The notes: generated from the sequence alone by a model not told the origin. Shown: positions 17,517 through 28,097, numbered from the stretch's first letter. The stretch is DNA of 64,000 nucleotides from Hyphomicrobiales bacterium (GCA_900472625.1 UCIT01000007.1:124001-188000); one strand, 5' to 3'. A program made the numbers and translations.

Positions 17517-19202
17517 TTATGCGGCGTTTTCGACCGCCCATTTTCGGAGGATTTTTGCAGCGCGTTCCTCGTTGATCTCGACCATCCGGGACAATTTGCG
17601 TTCCGGGCCCTCCTTGACGCGGCGATTGAAGCTGCCGTCGTCGTCGCCAAGGCTGAGAAGATCTTCGGTGCTGTCGAAGCCGAAGTCGGATCCGAAGCCG
17701 TCCATGAGCGCCCCGCCTGCGCCATCGCCGGCCGGCGCGAAGTCGGGAAGCTCGAGCCCAGCGCTCTCGATCGAGGTGTCGCCACCGATCGCTGCACCAC
17801 CGGTCATGCTGCGGACCATCGGACGAACACCCATCCAGATGACCAGGAAGGCGACGACCACGAAGGCGAGCGAATTGATGATGCCTGCAAGATTGCGGCT
17901 GAGCATGTCCATGACGCGGACACCGCTTCCAGTGTCTTCCAGCAACTGGTTGTCAAGGAACTCCATTGCCGTGACGGTGACGACATCGCCCCGGGCCGTC
18001 TGGGTGCCGGCTGCTGATGCGACGATCTTCTGCATTTCGGCGAGATAAGCGTCGACCTTGGCCTGATCGGCCGGTTCGCCGACCATCTTGGCAATGCGAC
18101 CCTTGTTGACGACGACGGCGATCGACAGCTTCTCAACCTTGTAGCTGCTGCGGGTCGTCGCGGTGGTCTTGCTGTTGATCTCGTAGTTGGTCTGCTCTTC
18201 CTTCTTGTCCGACTTGTCCTGCGATTCCGGACCGCCGGCACCGCCAGCCTCAGGCGCTGCCTGCGGGATATTCTGCTCGACCGTGGTGGCGTTGTCGGAC
18301 TGCTTCTGCTGCGACTGTTGCGCTTCCTTGGTGGTGCGAACAGAGCGTTCCACCTTCGATTCCGGATCGTAGACCGTTTCCTGGATCTGCTGGGCGTCGG
18401 TGTTCAGATCGGCGGTGACGCTGGAGCGGAAGTTGTCCATGCCGAGGAACGGCGCGAGCGCCTTGTCGATGTTGGATTCGACTTCATCCTGAACGTTCTG
18501 GACGATGCCGAGCGAGCGATTGAGATTGCTGTTGCCGGCTTCGTCGCCAGAAGCAAGGAGCTGGCCGGCCGAATCCAGAATGGTCACATCACCGACTTCA
18601 AGCCCCGGCACGGCCGAGGCGACAAGATGGCGGATGGAGCTTGCTGCGGAGCGGCCGGTCGAAGCACCGGCTCGGATCATGACCGATGCGGTCGGCTTCT
18701 GTTCGGCCCTTCGGAAGTTTCCGACCTCGGGCATGACGATATGAACACGCGCGGCCGAGATGCCCGAGATAGACTGGATCGTGCGGCCAATCTCACCTTC
18801 GAGCGCGCGAACGCGGGTCACTTCCTGCATGAACGATGTCAGGCCAAGCGAGCCGACATTGTCGAAAAGTTCGTAGCCCGCATTGTTGCTGTTGGGCAGG
18901 CCGCGTTCGGCGAGCAGAAGACGCGACTTACCGGTCATGCCGGCAGGAACCGTGATGCTCGAACCATCGGAACCGACCTGGAAGCCGATATTGGCTTCGG
19001 CAAGCGCAATGCTGATCTGATTGAGATCGGACGAATCAAGCCCGACATACAAGGTTTCCTGGGCTGGCTTGTTCACCAAAAAGGCGGCACCCAGAATAAG
19101 CGCAATGGAAACGACCCCGACGCCAGCCAATGCCAGCAGGCGATTCCGCCCAAGGGAACTGAAGTTCCTAATAATCTGAACTAATTGATTTAACAGATTC
19201 AT
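17517..19202 (-). CDS. fliF: Flagellar MS-ring protein FliF
   Basis: The 561-residue protein forms the membrane ring on which the flagellum is built. It has a first membrane span at about residues 20-43 (LLALAGVGVVSIALILGAAFLV) and the ring-building motifs ETLYVGLDSSDLNQI and AERGLPNSNNAGYELFD. A second span lies near residue 455 (NLAGIINSLAFVVVAFLVIWMGV). The C-terminal tail (RAAKILRKWAVENA) binds FliG. It is the last gene downstream of the che operon, 140 bases after cheT. Confidence 0.96.
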   Translation of the reverse strand: MNLLNQLVQIIRNFSSLGRNRLLALAGVGVVSIALILGAAFLVNKPAQETLYVGLDSSDLNQISIALAEANIGFQVGSDGSSITVPAGMTGKSRLLLAERGLPNSNNAGYELFDNVGSLGLTSFMQEVTRVRALEGEIGRTIQSISGISAARVHIVMPEVGNFRRAEQKPTASVMIRAGASTGRSAASSIRHLVASAVPGLEVGDVTILDSAGQLLASGDEAGNSNLNRSLGIVQNVQDEVESNIDKALAPFLGMDNFRSSVTADLNTDAQQIQETVYDPESKVERSVRTTKEAQQSQQKQSDNATTVEQNIPQAAPEAGGAGGPESQDKSDKKEEQTNYEINSKTTATTRSSYKVEKLSIAVVVNKGRIAKMVGEPADQAKVDAYLAEMQKIVASAAGTQTARGDVVTVTAMEFLDNQLLEDTGSGVRVMDMLSRNLAGIINSLAFVVVAFLVIWMGVRPMVRSMTGGAAIGGDTSIESAGLELPDFAPAGDGAGGALMDGFGSDFGFDSTEDLLSLGDDDGSFNRRVKEGPERKLSRMVEINEERAAKILRKWAVENAA

Positions 19203-19342
19203 TCTGTTCTCGCACGATCTTCACAGACAAAGCAGGCTTACTGCCTAATTTGACCTATAGAAGCCGAAACTTGTGCGAGCGTTTCGTATTGACGTGCTGG
19301 GAAGAACGGCGACGACGGCCGTTCATCGCTCAATCAACCGTT

Positions 19343-19735
19343 CTAGAAGAAGTCGAAGTCGCCGGCCGCCTTGTTGAGAGGCTGGGAATGACCATGACGC
19401 ATGCCACCGCCGCCAAGCGCGCGCTGCATCTCGGTCAGCTTGACCAGGCTGAGCGCGGTTGCGACGTCAACCATCCATTCGTTGGAGATTTCGCCGGTGA
19501 TCGTGTCGATGAACTCGGCGATGCCGCGTGCCTTCTGCACGGCAAGGTCGATCCCCTGCAGGACTTTCATGCTTTCGGACGAGTTCAGCAGATTTTCCCC
19601 GCCGAGTTCGAGAAGCTGAGGCTCGATCCGTTCGATCAGATAGGCGACGTCGTGCAGTTCGGAGACCACCCGCATCATGATGTCGGGAAGCGCTTCGACC
19701 GGCGACGGCTGTTCCGTCATTGTATTCACGTTCAT
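19343..19735 (-). CDS. cheT: CheT, chemotaxis signal-termination protein
   Basis: The 130-residue protein matches by position and length the last chemotaxis gene of S. meliloti, reported as a CheZ-like CheT. A DLAVQ (DxxxQ) motif at residues 63-67 sits in a long predicted helix, like the phosphatase motif of CheZ. The protein is helical and ends QPLNKAAGDFDFF, a tail that could bind a partner. It follows cheD by twelve bases. The family assignment is good; phosphatase activity for this protein is inferred. Confidence 0.75.
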   Translation of the reverse strand: MNVNTMTEQPSPVEALPDIMMRVVSELHDVAYLIERIEPQLLELGGENLLNSSESMKVLQGIDLAVQKARGIAEFIDTITGEISNEWMVDVATALSLVKLTEMQRALGGGGMRHGHSQPLNKAAGDFDFF

Positions 19736-19747
19736 TGGAACCTCGGC

Positions 19748-20302
19748 TCAGAAGAATTCGATGCTGGTTTCGACCGGCTTCTGCGGCGCCACGGGACGCT
19801 GTTCAAGCGCAACCGTTTTCTGTGTTTCGGCACCTGTCAGCGGGTACTGCCGAGCACGACCGGAGACCGGCCAGAACTCGAGCTTGCGCCCGTGATCGCC
19901 ACCGGTGCTGGAACCGACGACAGGGATGCCTTCATCTCTCAGAAACTGCGTGGCAAAAGCGGCATTCTGTTCCCCGACATTCGAGAATGTCGAGATCGTC
20001 TTCGCTCCTCCGAAGATCTTGGCCTCCAGGCGGTCGCGGCGCGCGCCCTGCTTCAAGAGACCGTTGATCAGCAATTCCATGAGATGCACGCCGTACCGTG
20101 TCGCATCTCCCCCCGTCGTCGGCGTGGTCGCATTGCCTGGCAGCAGGAAGTGATTCATACCCCCTACGCCAGCCACAGGATCCCGTAGGCATGCAGCCAC
20201 ACACGAGCCAAGTATGGTCGTCAATACCGCGTTCGGATCATTCAGAACCTTCCATTCACCCTGAATGATGTGAACGCGGCGGGCCGCAACCTCGATGGTC
20301 AT
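19748..20302 (-). CDS. cheD: Chemoreceptor glutamine deamidase CheD
   Basis: CheD deamidates glutamines in chemoreceptors. The 184-residue product contains the catalytic region [27 protein letters not shown], with the conserved Cys and His. The later segment VAKIFGGA-like ([25 protein letters not shown]) is also typical. Its ATG overlaps the cheY2 stop by four bases. The pattern fits rhizobial che operons, where cheD follows cheY2. Confidence 0.95.
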   Translation of the reverse strand: MTIEVAARRVHIIQGEWKVLNDPNAVLTTILGSCVAACLRDPVAGVGGMNHFLLPGNATTPTTGGDATRYGVHLMELLINGLLKQGARRDRLEAKIFGGAKTISTFSNVGEQNAAFATQFLRDEGIPVVGSSTGGDHGRKLEFWPVSGRARQYPLTGAETQKTVALEQRPVAPQKPVETSIEFF

Positions 20303-20688
20303 TTCAATGCTCCAAATACGGCTTCGATCGCCGCCTTCATCTTTTCAATGGTGAAGGGCTTGGCCAGAACGTTGTTAGCGCCGAGCGCCGCAGCCTTGGT
20401 GACCAGAGCGCGGTCGCCCTGAGCGGTCAGGATGATGAAGGCGGCCTTCTTGGTCGCCGGGTTGGCACGGACCGCCTGCAAGAAGCCGAGACCGTCCATA
20501 TTGGGCATGTTGAAGTCTGAGATGACCAAGTGGTGCGGCTGCTGGGCCATAATCTTCATGCCCTGCACGCCATCACCTGCCGAGGTGATCTGCTTGAAGC
20601 CGAGCTGTGTTAGCGCATCGCTGAGCAGCAGGCGGCTGGTGACCTGATCGTCAACGATCAGAACTTTGATTTTCTCTGCGATTGACAT
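20299..20688 (-). CDS. cheY2: Chemotaxis response regulator CheY2
   Basis: This 129-residue single receiver domain has acidic residues D13-D14, phospho-acceptor D58 ([12 protein letters not shown]) and the KPF lysine near residue 108. In S. meliloti CheY2 is the main motor-binding regulator, with CheY1 as a phosphate sink. The start shares one base with the cheB stop (TAATG). Confidence 0.94.
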   Translation of the reverse strand: MSIAEKIKVLIVDDQVTSRLLLSDALTQLGFKQITSAGDGVQGMKIMAQQPHHLVISDFNMPNMDGLGFLQAVRANPATKKAAFIILTAQGDRALVTKAAALGANNVLAKPFTIEKMKAAIEAVFGALK

Positions 20689-21725
20689 TAGTCAGTTCCT
20701 TCTTTCCGGGCGGCCGTCATCTTCAAGATTTCTTCGCCGATGGCATTAAGTGGCAACTGTTGTTCAACAGCGCCGAGTTCAAAAGCTACTCTGGGCATGC
20801 CGTAGACCACGGAGGTCTTCTCGTTTTGCCCAAGGGTCCGTGCGCCGGCATGGCGCATTTTCAGGAGGCCGGCGGCGCCATCGCGCCCCATTCCTGTGAG
20901 GATCACGCCGACGGCATTGCGGCCGGCAAGTTCGGCGACGCTGTCAAACAGCACATCGACCGAAGGACGGTGACCGTTGACCGGTTCGCGCTCAAGAAGG
21001 CGGCAGCATGGCGCGGAGGCGTTGACCACCTGCAGATGCCGTTCGCCGCCTGGCGCAAGATAGATCTTGCCGATTTCCAGACGCGCGCCATCGGTCGCTT
21101 CCTGCACGACAGGCGCGCAGAGGCGGTTGAGGCGCTCGGCGAAACTCTTGGTGAACGTCGACGGCATATGTTGCGTGATCACCGTCGGCGGGCAATTCGC
21201 CGGGAATTTCTGCAACACGGCAATCAACGCTTCGACACCGCCCGTCGAGGAGCCGATGGCGACGACCTTGCGGCCGACACGATAATCGGCGACGGAGGGC
21301 GGCGGCGTGAGCGGCTGCGGCGCCATCACCTGGCGGCGCTGCGAGCGGGCTGCCGCCTTGACCTTTTCGGCAAGATCGCCAAACGGGCGCATGTCTCCCG
21401 GCTGCGGCTTGCTGACGCAATCGAAAGCGCCGATCTCAAGTGCCGCCAGCGTCGCATTGGTGCCGCGGTGCGTCAGCGTCGATACCATGATGACGGGCAT
21501 CGGGCGCAGACGCATGATCTTTTCGAGAAACTCGAGGCCGTTCATGTTCGGCATCTCGATATCGAGCGTGACGACATCGGGATTGAGCTGTTTGATCGCT
21601 TCGCGCGCTTCCATGGCATCGCCCGCCTGACCGATAACATCGACATCGGGATCAGAGCGAAGCACGGCCGTGATCAGGCCACGCATGGTCGGAGAATCGT
21701 CGACGACGAGAACGCGTGCTGCCAT
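20688..21725 (-). CDS. cheB: Chemotaxis methylesterase/response regulator CheB
   Basis: The 345-residue protein has an N-terminal receiver domain (D10, phospho-acceptor D55 in [11 protein letters not shown]) and a C-terminal methylesterase. The triad regions are [12 protein letters not shown] (Ser), [17 protein letters not shown] (His) and [12 protein letters not shown] (Asp). It removes methyl groups from chemoreceptors during adaptation. An ATG at 21725 begins [10 protein letters not shown]; the longer open frame upstream only shadows the end of cheR. Confidence 0.96.
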   Translation of the reverse strand: MAARVLVVDDSPTMRGLITAVLRSDPDVDVIGQAGDAMEAREAIKQLNPDVVTLDIEMPNMNGLEFLEKIMRLRPMPVIMVSTLTHRGTNATLAALEIGAFDCVSKPQPGDMRPFGDLAEKVKAAARSQRRQVMAPQPLTPPPSVADYRVGRKVVAIGSSTGGVEALIAVLQKFPANCPPTVITQHMPSTFTKSFAERLNRLCAPVVQEATDGARLEIGKIYLAPGGERHLQVVNASAPCCRLLEREPVNGHRPSVDVLFDSVAELAGRNAVGVILTGMGRDGAAGLLKMRHAGARTLGQNEKTSVVYGMPRVAFELGAVEQQLPLNAIGEEILKMTAARKEGTD

Positions 21726-21727
21726 GG

Positions 21728-22639
21728 TCACCCCTTCCTCCCCAGGCCCTTGGTCGTATAGCGGTAGGTGGTGATACCGATATTGTCGAAGACATTCTTC
21801 GAATCGCCGGACACGCGCTCGGAATGGCCGATATAAAGATGGCCGCCTTCCGGCAGCAGTTCGGCAAAGCGCGACCAAATTTTCATCTGCGTCGGCTCGT
21901 CGAAGTAGATGACGACATTGCGGCAGAAGATGACGTCGAACTTGCCCTTGAACGGCCACTGGGCCATCAGGTTCAACTCGTTATATGTGATCAGCCGCTT
22001 GACGCGATCATCGACCTGGAACTTGCGGCGTCCCTGGATCTCGACCTCGTTGAACCACTGCTTGCGCATCTGCGGCGATACGGTCTCGAGCGCACTTTCA
22101 TCGTAGGCGCCAGCGCGAGCGATGGCGAGGATCTTCGGATCGATGTCGGTCGCCAGAATCTTGAAATCGTAGTCGGCAATGTTCGGCATCATAGCGAGAA
22201 CCGTCAACGCGATCGAATACGGTTCCTGGCCGTCCGACGACGCAGCGGACCAGATGCGAACACGGCCGCCCATCTTGGCACGCTGCAGCAATTCGGGCAG
22301 TACATGATCGCGCAGATGCTCGAAATGGTGGTTCTCGCGGAAGAAACGGGTGAAATTGGTGGTCAGGTGCGACAGCATCTCGCGACGCGGCGCGGCACCT
22401 GCCTGCGACGAGACGAGCGAGCAATATTCCCGGAAGCCGGACAGGCCGAGATTGCGGATGTGCTTGGACAGACGCGAATAGACAAGCGATGCCTTGGTCT
22501 CGTTGAGGAAAATTCCCGCATCCGAGTAGATCATCGCGGCGATCTCCGTGAGGTCGCGGCGCGTCAGCGGATATTCGCCGCTCGCCAGAATCTCATCGGG
22601 GCTCCCCGGTCTTGCATCTTTGGCACTCAGGACACTCAT
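21728..22639 (-). CDS. cheR: Chemoreceptor methyltransferase CheR
   Basis: CheR methylates receptor glutamates using S-adenosylmethionine. The 303-residue product shows the N-terminal helical domain and the SAM-binding segment [19 protein letters not shown]. The fold-specific motifs [11 protein letters not shown] and [11 protein letters not shown] are also present. It overlaps the cheW stop by four bases and is two bases from cheB. Confidence 0.96.
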   Translation of the reverse strand: MSVLSAKDARPGSPDEILASGEYPLTRRDLTEIAAMIYSDAGIFLNETKASLVYSRLSKHIRNLGLSGFREYCSLVSSQAGAAPRREMLSHLTTNFTRFFRENHHFEHLRDHVLPELLQRAKMGGRVRIWSAASSDGQEPYSIALTVLAMMPNIADYDFKILATDIDPKILAIARAGAYDESALETVSPQMRKQWFNEVEIQGRRKFQVDDRVKRLITYNELNLMAQWPFKGKFDVIFCRNVVIYFDEPTQMKIWSRFAELLPEGGHLYIGHSERVSGDSKNVFDNIGITTYRYTTKGLGRKG

Positions 22640-23103
22640 GCAGCTTCGCTTTCCGCTTCAGGGAATATGGCTTCCAGTTCCAACAGGCAGATCAACCGTT
22701 TTTCGATCGCCAGGATGCCACGCGCAAACTGACGCTGCATTTCCGAGGCGATTTCGGGTGTGGGCTGTACGTTGTCTTCACTAACAGTCAGTATATCGGA
22801 CACCGCATCGACCAGCAGTCCGACCACTTTTCGGTGGACCTGTGCCACAATAATGACGTGACGCTGGCTCGGCACGGTCGGCTTCATGCCGAGACGGGCC
22901 GACAGATCGATGATCGGCAGCACCGCACCACGCAGGTTGATGACACCCTTCATGTAGGAGGGCGAGTGCGGCATGGCCATTGCTGGCGTCCAACCGCGGA
23001 TCTCGCGAACCGACATGACATTGACGCAAAATTCCTGATCCCCGACGCGGAACGCGATCAGCTCGCGGTCCCCTTCGCTCAGACTTTTTACGGTGTAGGA
23101 CAT
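22636..23103 (-). CDS. cheW: Chemotaxis coupling protein CheW
   Basis: The 155-residue protein is a single CheW domain (ELIAFRVGDQEFCVNVMSVREIRGWTPAMAMPHSP, then GVINLRGAVLPIIDLSARLG). It couples receptors to CheA. It starts three bases after the cheA stop and overlaps cheR. This is the only cheW in the cluster. Confidence 0.95.
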   Translation of the reverse strand: MSYTVKSLSEGDRELIAFRVGDQEFCVNVMSVREIRGWTPAMAMPHSPSYMKGVINLRGAVLPIIDLSARLGMKPTVPSQRHVIIVAQVHRKVVGLLVDAVSDILTVSEDNVQPTPEIASEMQRQFARGILAIEKRLICLLELEAIFPEAESEAA

Positions 23104-23106
23104 GGT

Positions 23107-25329
23107 TTAACCCGCCGCCGCCAACGATACGTCCTGCTTCAGTGCCTGGCCGCGCGAGGCGCCCACGACAGCATCGACATCGAGAATAAGCGCCACGCGG
23201 CCGTCGCCGAGAATGGTTGCCGCGGCGATGCCCGGAACATGGGTGTAATTCGCTTCCAGGCTCTTGATGACGACCTGTCGCTGGCCCTGGATCGCATCGA
23301 CCATCAGCGCGCGCTGACCGCCGCCTTCGGATTCGACGAGAAGGGCAACGCCTTCGACCGGATTGGCCTGGGTGGCGCGGAAGTTCAGGATGCGACCGAC
23401 ATCGACCAGCGGGCAGAAGGAGTTGCGGATCGAGATCAGGCGATGGCTGGCGCCGAAGGAATGGATCGCGGACGCCTCGGGCTGCAGCGTTTCGACGATG
23501 GCCGTGAGCGGCACCACCAGCGTCTGGCCGGCGACCGTGACGACCATGCCGTCGAGGACGGCGAGCGTCAGCGGCAGGCTCATGGTGAAGACGGAGCCCT
23601 GGCCAGGCTTCGAGGTGATGCTTATGCGGCCACCAAGCGCCTGGATCGAACGCTTGACGACGTCCATGCCAACGCCGCGACCGGAGATGTCGGAGATCTG
23701 GTCGGCTGTCGAGAAGCCCGGCGCAAAGATCAGGTTGTCGATCTCCTCGTCAGACAGGTTGGCGTCCGGCGAGATCAGGTCATTGTCGATCGCCTTCTGC
23801 TTGACGCGTTCGCGGTTGATACCACCGCCGTCGTCCTGCAGTTCGATCAGGATGCGGCCCGAACGATGTTTAGCGGTCAGCTTGATCGTGCCTTCCGGAT
23901 CCTTGCCGGCGGCGACACGCTTCTCGGGGCTTTCGATGCCGTGGTCGACGGCGTTGCGGATCATGTGGGTCAGCGGCTCGGCAATCTTGTCGATGACCGT
24001 CTTGTCGACTTCCGTATTTTCACCTTCGGTGACGAGGCGGATCGACTTGCCGACCATGTCGGCCACTTCGCGGACGATACGCGACATGCGCTGGAAGACC
24101 GGCTTGACCGGCTGTGCGCGGATCGCCATGACCGAATCCTGGATCTCGCGAGTGAGCTGCTGCAGCTCTTCGAGGCCCATGTTGATCGAGGACGTGCCGG
24201 TCGTGTCGTTTTCGATGACGCTCTGCGAAAGCATCGCCTGGTTGATGACAAGCTCGCCGACGAGGTTGATCAGGCGGTCGACGCGATCGAGATCGACGCG
24301 GATCGTCTGACCGGCGCTGCTGGCGGCGGCAGTGTTCTGGGCGGCGGCTGCAGCGGCAGCGTTGGCAGCGGCGGCAGATTCCTTCTTTTCGACGCGTGCG
24401 GCCGCGATCTGGGTGACGTTGGAGGCCGTTTCGGCAGCCGCGACAGCGGCTGCGGAATCGCTTGCCTGCGGGGCCGACGGCTCATCATCGAGAGCCGACA
24501 GATCGAAGGGAACGGGGACCATCGGCAGTTCTTCCGACGGGGTCGCTGCTGCTTCTTCCGCAGCGGCGGTAACGGTCAGTTCGCAATCCCACTCGGCAAA
24601 TTCGAAGACCGTGCGGATCGCATCTTCGCCCTTGTCGGTCTTCAGCGTGATATTCCAGAAGAAGTAGGCAGCTTCGGGATCGATCTCATCGAGTCCGGGC
24701 AGCGCATCCATGTTGCAATAGATGCTCATTTCGCCGAGGCGACTCAGGTCGCGGAGCAGCAAGGTGGCGTCATTGCCCTTCGAATAGAGCTCGAAGCGCG
24801 GCTTGAAGCTGATTTCAAAGGTCTCGTCGCCACCGAAGTCGTCGAACGAGAAGGGGATCGGCGCAAAACCGCTGTCGTCGGTCGGCTTCGGTGCGGCGGC
24901 GGCAACAGGTGTGGGAGCGTCAGCTACGGACGAAGGCGATGGCGCCTCGCCGTTTGCCAGCGCTTCCAGTTCCTTCACGAGGCCGCGGGTACGACCCTCT
25001 TCAACACTGCCGCCATCGCGCGAGGCGCTGACGAGGTCCGCGAGCACGTCGGCCGACTTGAGCATGACCTTCAGGACGTCCTGGGTCGACTCAAGCTTGT
25101 TGGAACGAACGCAATCAAGTGTGGTCTCGAACACATGGGCGAAGGCGACGAGATCGTCCAGACCAAAGGCGCCAGCGCCACCCTTGATCGAGTGGACGGC
25201 ACGGAATACCGCATTCACGGTCTCCGGATCACGATCACCATCATTCATTTTCAGAAGACCGGATTCCAGTTCGGCGAGCTGTTCCTCGCATTCCTGGAAA
25301 AAGATCTCTTTGATTTCGTTCATATCCAT
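23107..25329 (-). CDS. cheA: Chemotaxis histidine kinase CheA
   Basis: The 740-residue kinase has an Hpt domain with the phosphorylated His46 (AVHSIKGGAGAFGL) and an Ala- and Pro-rich linker. The dimerisation region and the HATPase domain follow, with N box (LTHMIRNAVDHGIESPEKR), G1 (LQDDGGGIN) and G2 (GRGVGMDVVKRSI). A C-terminal CheW-like domain ends the protein. It sits 17 bases downstream of cheY1. In S. meliloti CheS binds CheA and speeds CheY1 turnover, and cheS is present here too. Confidence 0.97.
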   Translation of the reverse strand: MDMNEIKEIFFQECEEQLAELESGLLKMNDGDRDPETVNAVFRAVHSIKGGAGAFGLDDLVAFAHVFETTLDCVRSNKLESTQDVLKVMLKSADVLADLVSASRDGGSVEEGRTRGLVKELEALANGEAPSPSSVADAPTPVAAAAPKPTDDSGFAPIPFSFDDFGGDETFEISFKPRFELYSKGNDATLLLRDLSRLGEMSIYCNMDALPGLDEIDPEAAYFFWNITLKTDKGEDAIRTVFEFAEWDCELTVTAAAEEAAATPSEELPMVPVPFDLSALDDEPSAPQASDSAAAVAAAETASNVTQIAAARVEKKESAAAANAAAAAAAQNTAAASSAGQTIRVDLDRVDRLINLVGELVINQAMLSQSVIENDTTGTSSINMGLEELQQLTREIQDSVMAIRAQPVKPVFQRMSRIVREVADMVGKSIRLVTEGENTEVDKTVIDKIAEPLTHMIRNAVDHGIESPEKRVAAGKDPEGTIKLTAKHRSGRILIELQDDGGGINRERVKQKAIDNDLISPDANLSDEEIDNLIFAPGFSTADQISDISGRGVGMDVVKRSIQALGGRISITSKPGQGSVFTMSLPLTLAVLDGMVVTVAGQTLVVPLTAIVETLQPEASAIHSFGASHRLISIRNSFCPLVDVGRILNFRATQANPVEGVALLVESEGGGQRALMVDAIQGQRQVVIKSLEANYTHVPGIAAATILGDGRVALILDVDAVVGASRGQALKQDVSLAAAG

Positions 25330-25346
25330 AAGAGAAATTCCTGGGT

Positions 25347-25712
25347 TTAAGCGGTTACGCGCTCAATGGCATCGATCAGCTTGGCAGGGTCGAAAGGCTT
25401 GACAATCCAGCCGGTGGCACCGGCCTGACGTGCCCGGTTCTTCTTTTCGGCATCGCTTTCGGTCGTCAGGACCAAAATCGGGATCGCGCGGTACTTGTCG
25501 TTGCGGCGAACACCTTCGATGAAGCCGAAGCCGTCGAGGCGCGGCATGTTGATATCGGTGACGATGACGTCGGGGTTGCAACCTTCGAGAACTTCGAGTC
25601 CTTCGACGCCGTCTTCCGCCTGGATCGTCTCGAAGCCTGCATTGTTCAGGGTCACCAGAAGCATGTTCCGGATCGTCCGTGAATCATCCACGGTAAGCAC
25701 TCTTTTCTTCAT
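25347..25712 (-). CDS. cheY1: Chemotaxis response regulator CheY1
   Basis: This 121-residue receiver domain has D9-D10, phospho-acceptor D53 (IVTDINMPRLDG), and the lysine of IVKPFDP. In the rhizobial two-CheY scheme CheY1 acts as a phosphate sink that drains phosphate back through CheA. Its ATG overlaps the cheS stop as TAATG, consistent with CheS and CheY1 working together. Confidence 0.93.
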   Translation of the reverse strand: MKKRVLTVDDSRTIRNMLLVTLNNAGFETIQAEDGVEGLEVLEGCNPDVIVTDINMPRLDGFGFIEGVRRNDKYRAIPILVLTTESDAEKKNRARQAGATGWIVKPFDPAKLIDAIERVTA

Positions 25713-26005
25713 TACTGAATCTCCTTGGCGAGCAGCGGGTGAATATCCACACCGATCAGCTGCATTGTTTTCTGAAACGCGTCCGAAACCTTGGTGAAGG
25801 TGAACGCAAGCTTGTCCTGATCCCAGGTCTTGGCGGCGGCCATCAGCACCTGAGCGCCCAGCGTGCCGACGCGCTCGACCGCGGATGCATCGATCGACAC
25901 GGCGCTGCCGCGCAGCGACAAGAGCTTGTCGCGCAGGGCGGATGCTTCATTGAGATCAAGGGTCGCCGCCAGATTCAGCGTCTTCCCACTCTTTTTTGCT
26001 GCCAT
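25712..26005 (-). CDS. cheS: CheS, STAS-domain CheA partner
   Basis: The 97-residue protein is a single STAS domain (LNLAATLDLNEASALRDKLLSLRG, then VSIDASAVERVGTLGAQVLMAA). In S. meliloti the equivalent protein CheS, of the same length and operon position, binds CheA and increases its affinity for CheY1. The anti-sigma-antagonist serine region reads RVGTLGA, so classical phosphorylation as in SpoIIAA is doubtful. The gene follows icpA by 63 bases. Confidence 0.85.
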   Translation of the reverse strand: MAAKKSGKTLNLAATLDLNEASALRDKLLSLRGSAVSIDASAVERVGTLGAQVLMAAAKTWDQDKLAFTFTKVSDAFQKTMQLIGVDIHPLLAKEIQ

Positions 26006-26068
26006 CAGATTTTCCTTATCCCCTGATTTGCGCCCAACGAATGTGAGTCGCCGTCATATTTCAGTGCC

Positions 26069-27679
26069 TTAGTAAGCATTCCGCCCTCCCGCGAGGCTTG
26101 CGAGCGGCGCTGCGAAATCAAAGGCGGCGTTGTTCTTCTCGATCACCGCGCGCGCCGGCTGGATATCGACAGGACGCGCGGGGCGGCGATCGGTTTCGGC
26201 GCGGCTGCGGGCGATGCGGAATTCGCGCACCGTGCGGCCGAGTTCGACGATGACCGTATGCAGATCGTCCGCGCCTTCCGCCGATTGTAGCGCGGCACCG
26301 GCACTTTCGGCGACGCGGGCGCCGAGTCCCCTCACATCGGTGGTGACGGTATCGAGGGCGGCGGCGTTTTCGCTGGCCTGCGTGGCGACGGTGGCGATGG
26401 CCGCGTTGATATCCGTGACCTGGCGGACGATGCTGCCGATCGAATCCTGCGTGCGACCGACCATCTGGACGCCGGCATCGACCTGGGATTTCGTGGTGGT
26501 AACCAGTGTCTTGATCTCGCGGGCGGCATCGGCGGAGCGCTGTGCCAGTGCGCGCACTTCCTGTGCGACGACCGCGAAGCCGCGGCCGGAATCGCCGGCA
26601 CGCGCGGCTTCGATGCCGGCGTTGAGCGCAAGGAGATTGGTCTGGAAGGCGATCTCGTCGATAGCGCCAATGATCTGGCCGATCCGTTCTGCTGACTGCT
26701 CGATATCGGCCATTGCCGAGATGGCGCGGCCGACGACTTCGCCGCTTGCTTCAGCAGCCGCCCGCGTCGATGAGGAGGCCTGTTCGGCGGCGCGGCTGCC
26801 GGCCGCACCCTGGCGGACGCTTTCCGACAGATCGGCGAGCGCCGTTGCCGACACCCGCAACTGTTCGGCATGGCCGGCGGCGTGACCGGAGAGGTTTCGC
26901 GACGACTGACCGAGCCGCTGCACGGAGGCTTCGGCCGTCGCCGTGCGCTCGGTGATCGCGCTGAATTCGGTTTGCAGCGTGTCAAGGGCGGCGTTCAGGG
27001 CTTCGGCCACATCGTTATGCGGACAATCCTGCTCGATGACCGCGCGCGCCGTCAGGTCGCGTGCCGCAAGGCCTTCGATCACGTCCTGGAACAAGCGGCT
27101 GACCGCAGCCTTGTCATTGCTGCGCTGATCGGCGAGCTGGCGTTGCTGTGTGGCGCGCAGGGCGTTGAAGCGCAGCGAGACGGCGATTTCGACATCGACC
27201 ATGACCAGGCGGATGATTGATGTCATCAGATCGGCGATCTCGCGCTTGCGGCGCTTGGCGCTCGGCAGGAACGAGGAGCCGGCGAGTTCGCCTGCAAGGC
27301 CGCTGATGACGTGCTCGAGGACGACGCCGTGGCCGGCAACATGCCAGCGAGGATCGAGCCCCATCTTGCTTTCGGAATCGGAGAGAACCTTGACGCGCTC
27401 GGCGTACAGGCTGTCGAAGCGGGCGTCGGTCAGCACATCCCAGTGCGACGTCTGCAGATCATGCAGCCGCTCGACCTGGCGCTCGCTCTCGAAATTGCGT
27501 GCGGCATCGGGGAACGACTGAAAACGTTGGAAAAGATCGCGAAGGCCTGCGGTCAGGTGTTCCTGCAGCGCCGGGCGGTAGCGGCGGACCATCTCGCAGT
27601 GTTCGGCATCGAGGCCGGCAAAGCGCAGGCGGTCGCGCAGGCTGCCAGCCTGTGCTCCACGATCCTGATCTGATGGCAA
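26069..27679 (-). CDS. icpA: IcpA-type soluble chemoreceptor with globin-fold sensor
   Basis: This cytoplasmic receptor has an N-terminal protoglobin-like domain (about residues 14-170) and a C-terminal methyl-accepting domain with the hairpin tip [23 protein letters not shown]. There are no membrane spans. Compared with HemAT (VHLRIGL...PKW), the matching stretch here is [11 protein letters not shown], so the proximal heme His appears to be Glu. The start is uncertain: a TTG at 27679 (MPSDQDRG, 536 residues) follows a GGGG run, and a TTG at 27760 would add 27 residues. It is the first gene of the che operon. Confidence 0.85.
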   Translation of the reverse strand: MPSDQDRGAQAGSLRDRLRFAGLDAEHCEMVRRYRPALQEHLTAGLRDLFQRFQSFPDAARNFESERQVERLHDLQTSHWDVLTDARFDSLYAERVKVLSDSESKMGLDPRWHVAGHGVVLEHVISGLAGELAGSSFLPSAKRRKREIADLMTSIIRLVMVDVEIAVSLRFNALRATQQRQLADQRSNDKAAVSRLFQDVIEGLAARDLTARAVIEQDCPHNDVAEALNAALDTLQTEFSAITERTATAEASVQRLGQSSRNLSGHAAGHAEQLRVSATALADLSESVRQGAAGSRAAEQASSSTRAAAEASGEVVGRAISAMADIEQSAERIGQIIGAIDEIAFQTNLLALNAGIEAARAGDSGRGFAVVAQEVRALAQRSADAAREIKTLVTTTKSQVDAGVQMVGRTQDSIGSIVRQVTDINAAIATVATQASENAAALDTVTTDVRGLGARVAESAGAALQSAEGADDLHTVIVELGRTVREFRIARSRAETDRRPARPVDIQPARAVIEKNNAAFDFAAPLASLAGGRNAY

Positions 27680-28097
27680 ATTCTGCCCCAACGCCTGTTC
27701 CCAACCACTGCCTGAAAATGAATCAAGGCTCTTGCGATAGGCGACAATGCGGGGCGGCAACCCGGTACTGGCAGCGGCCAGTGGGCGGACGTATCCCGAT
27801 CAATACGGACTATTATAGAGCAACTTGAGAGGTTTATACCGGATCGACCCGGTACGGCGGTTCGGCGTCATGCCTGCCAGGAACTCTGAAAATTTCCCAA
27901 TCCGACGTGTAGTGCAATGTTTATGGTTAATTCCTTGCCTGAAGGTTAATACGCATTTTATGAATGGCGGCTTTCGGAGCAACGCGAATAACCATCTATG
28001 AAATACTGGCGTTGCGTTGCAGCGCTGCTACAAGGTCGAAGCAAGCTTCGTGTTATATCCCCGCCAAATCGCGACATGATGTCTTAAGGATTGAACA
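27680..28097. promoter_or_regulatory. Spacer upstream of icpA, probable che operon promoter
   Basis: No confident gene lies here. The stretch should contain the promoter of the icpA-cheT operon on the minus strand and possibly one for the small plus-strand frame at 28098. It is more AT-rich than its surroundings near 27890-27990. I could not identify a defined promoter motif. Confidence 0.4.

Noticed and set aside
22612..25350. Very long open frame on the plus strand opposite cheA and cheW
   Set aside because: It is antisense to clearly conserved genes and arises from high GC codon bias; no homology-like motifs.
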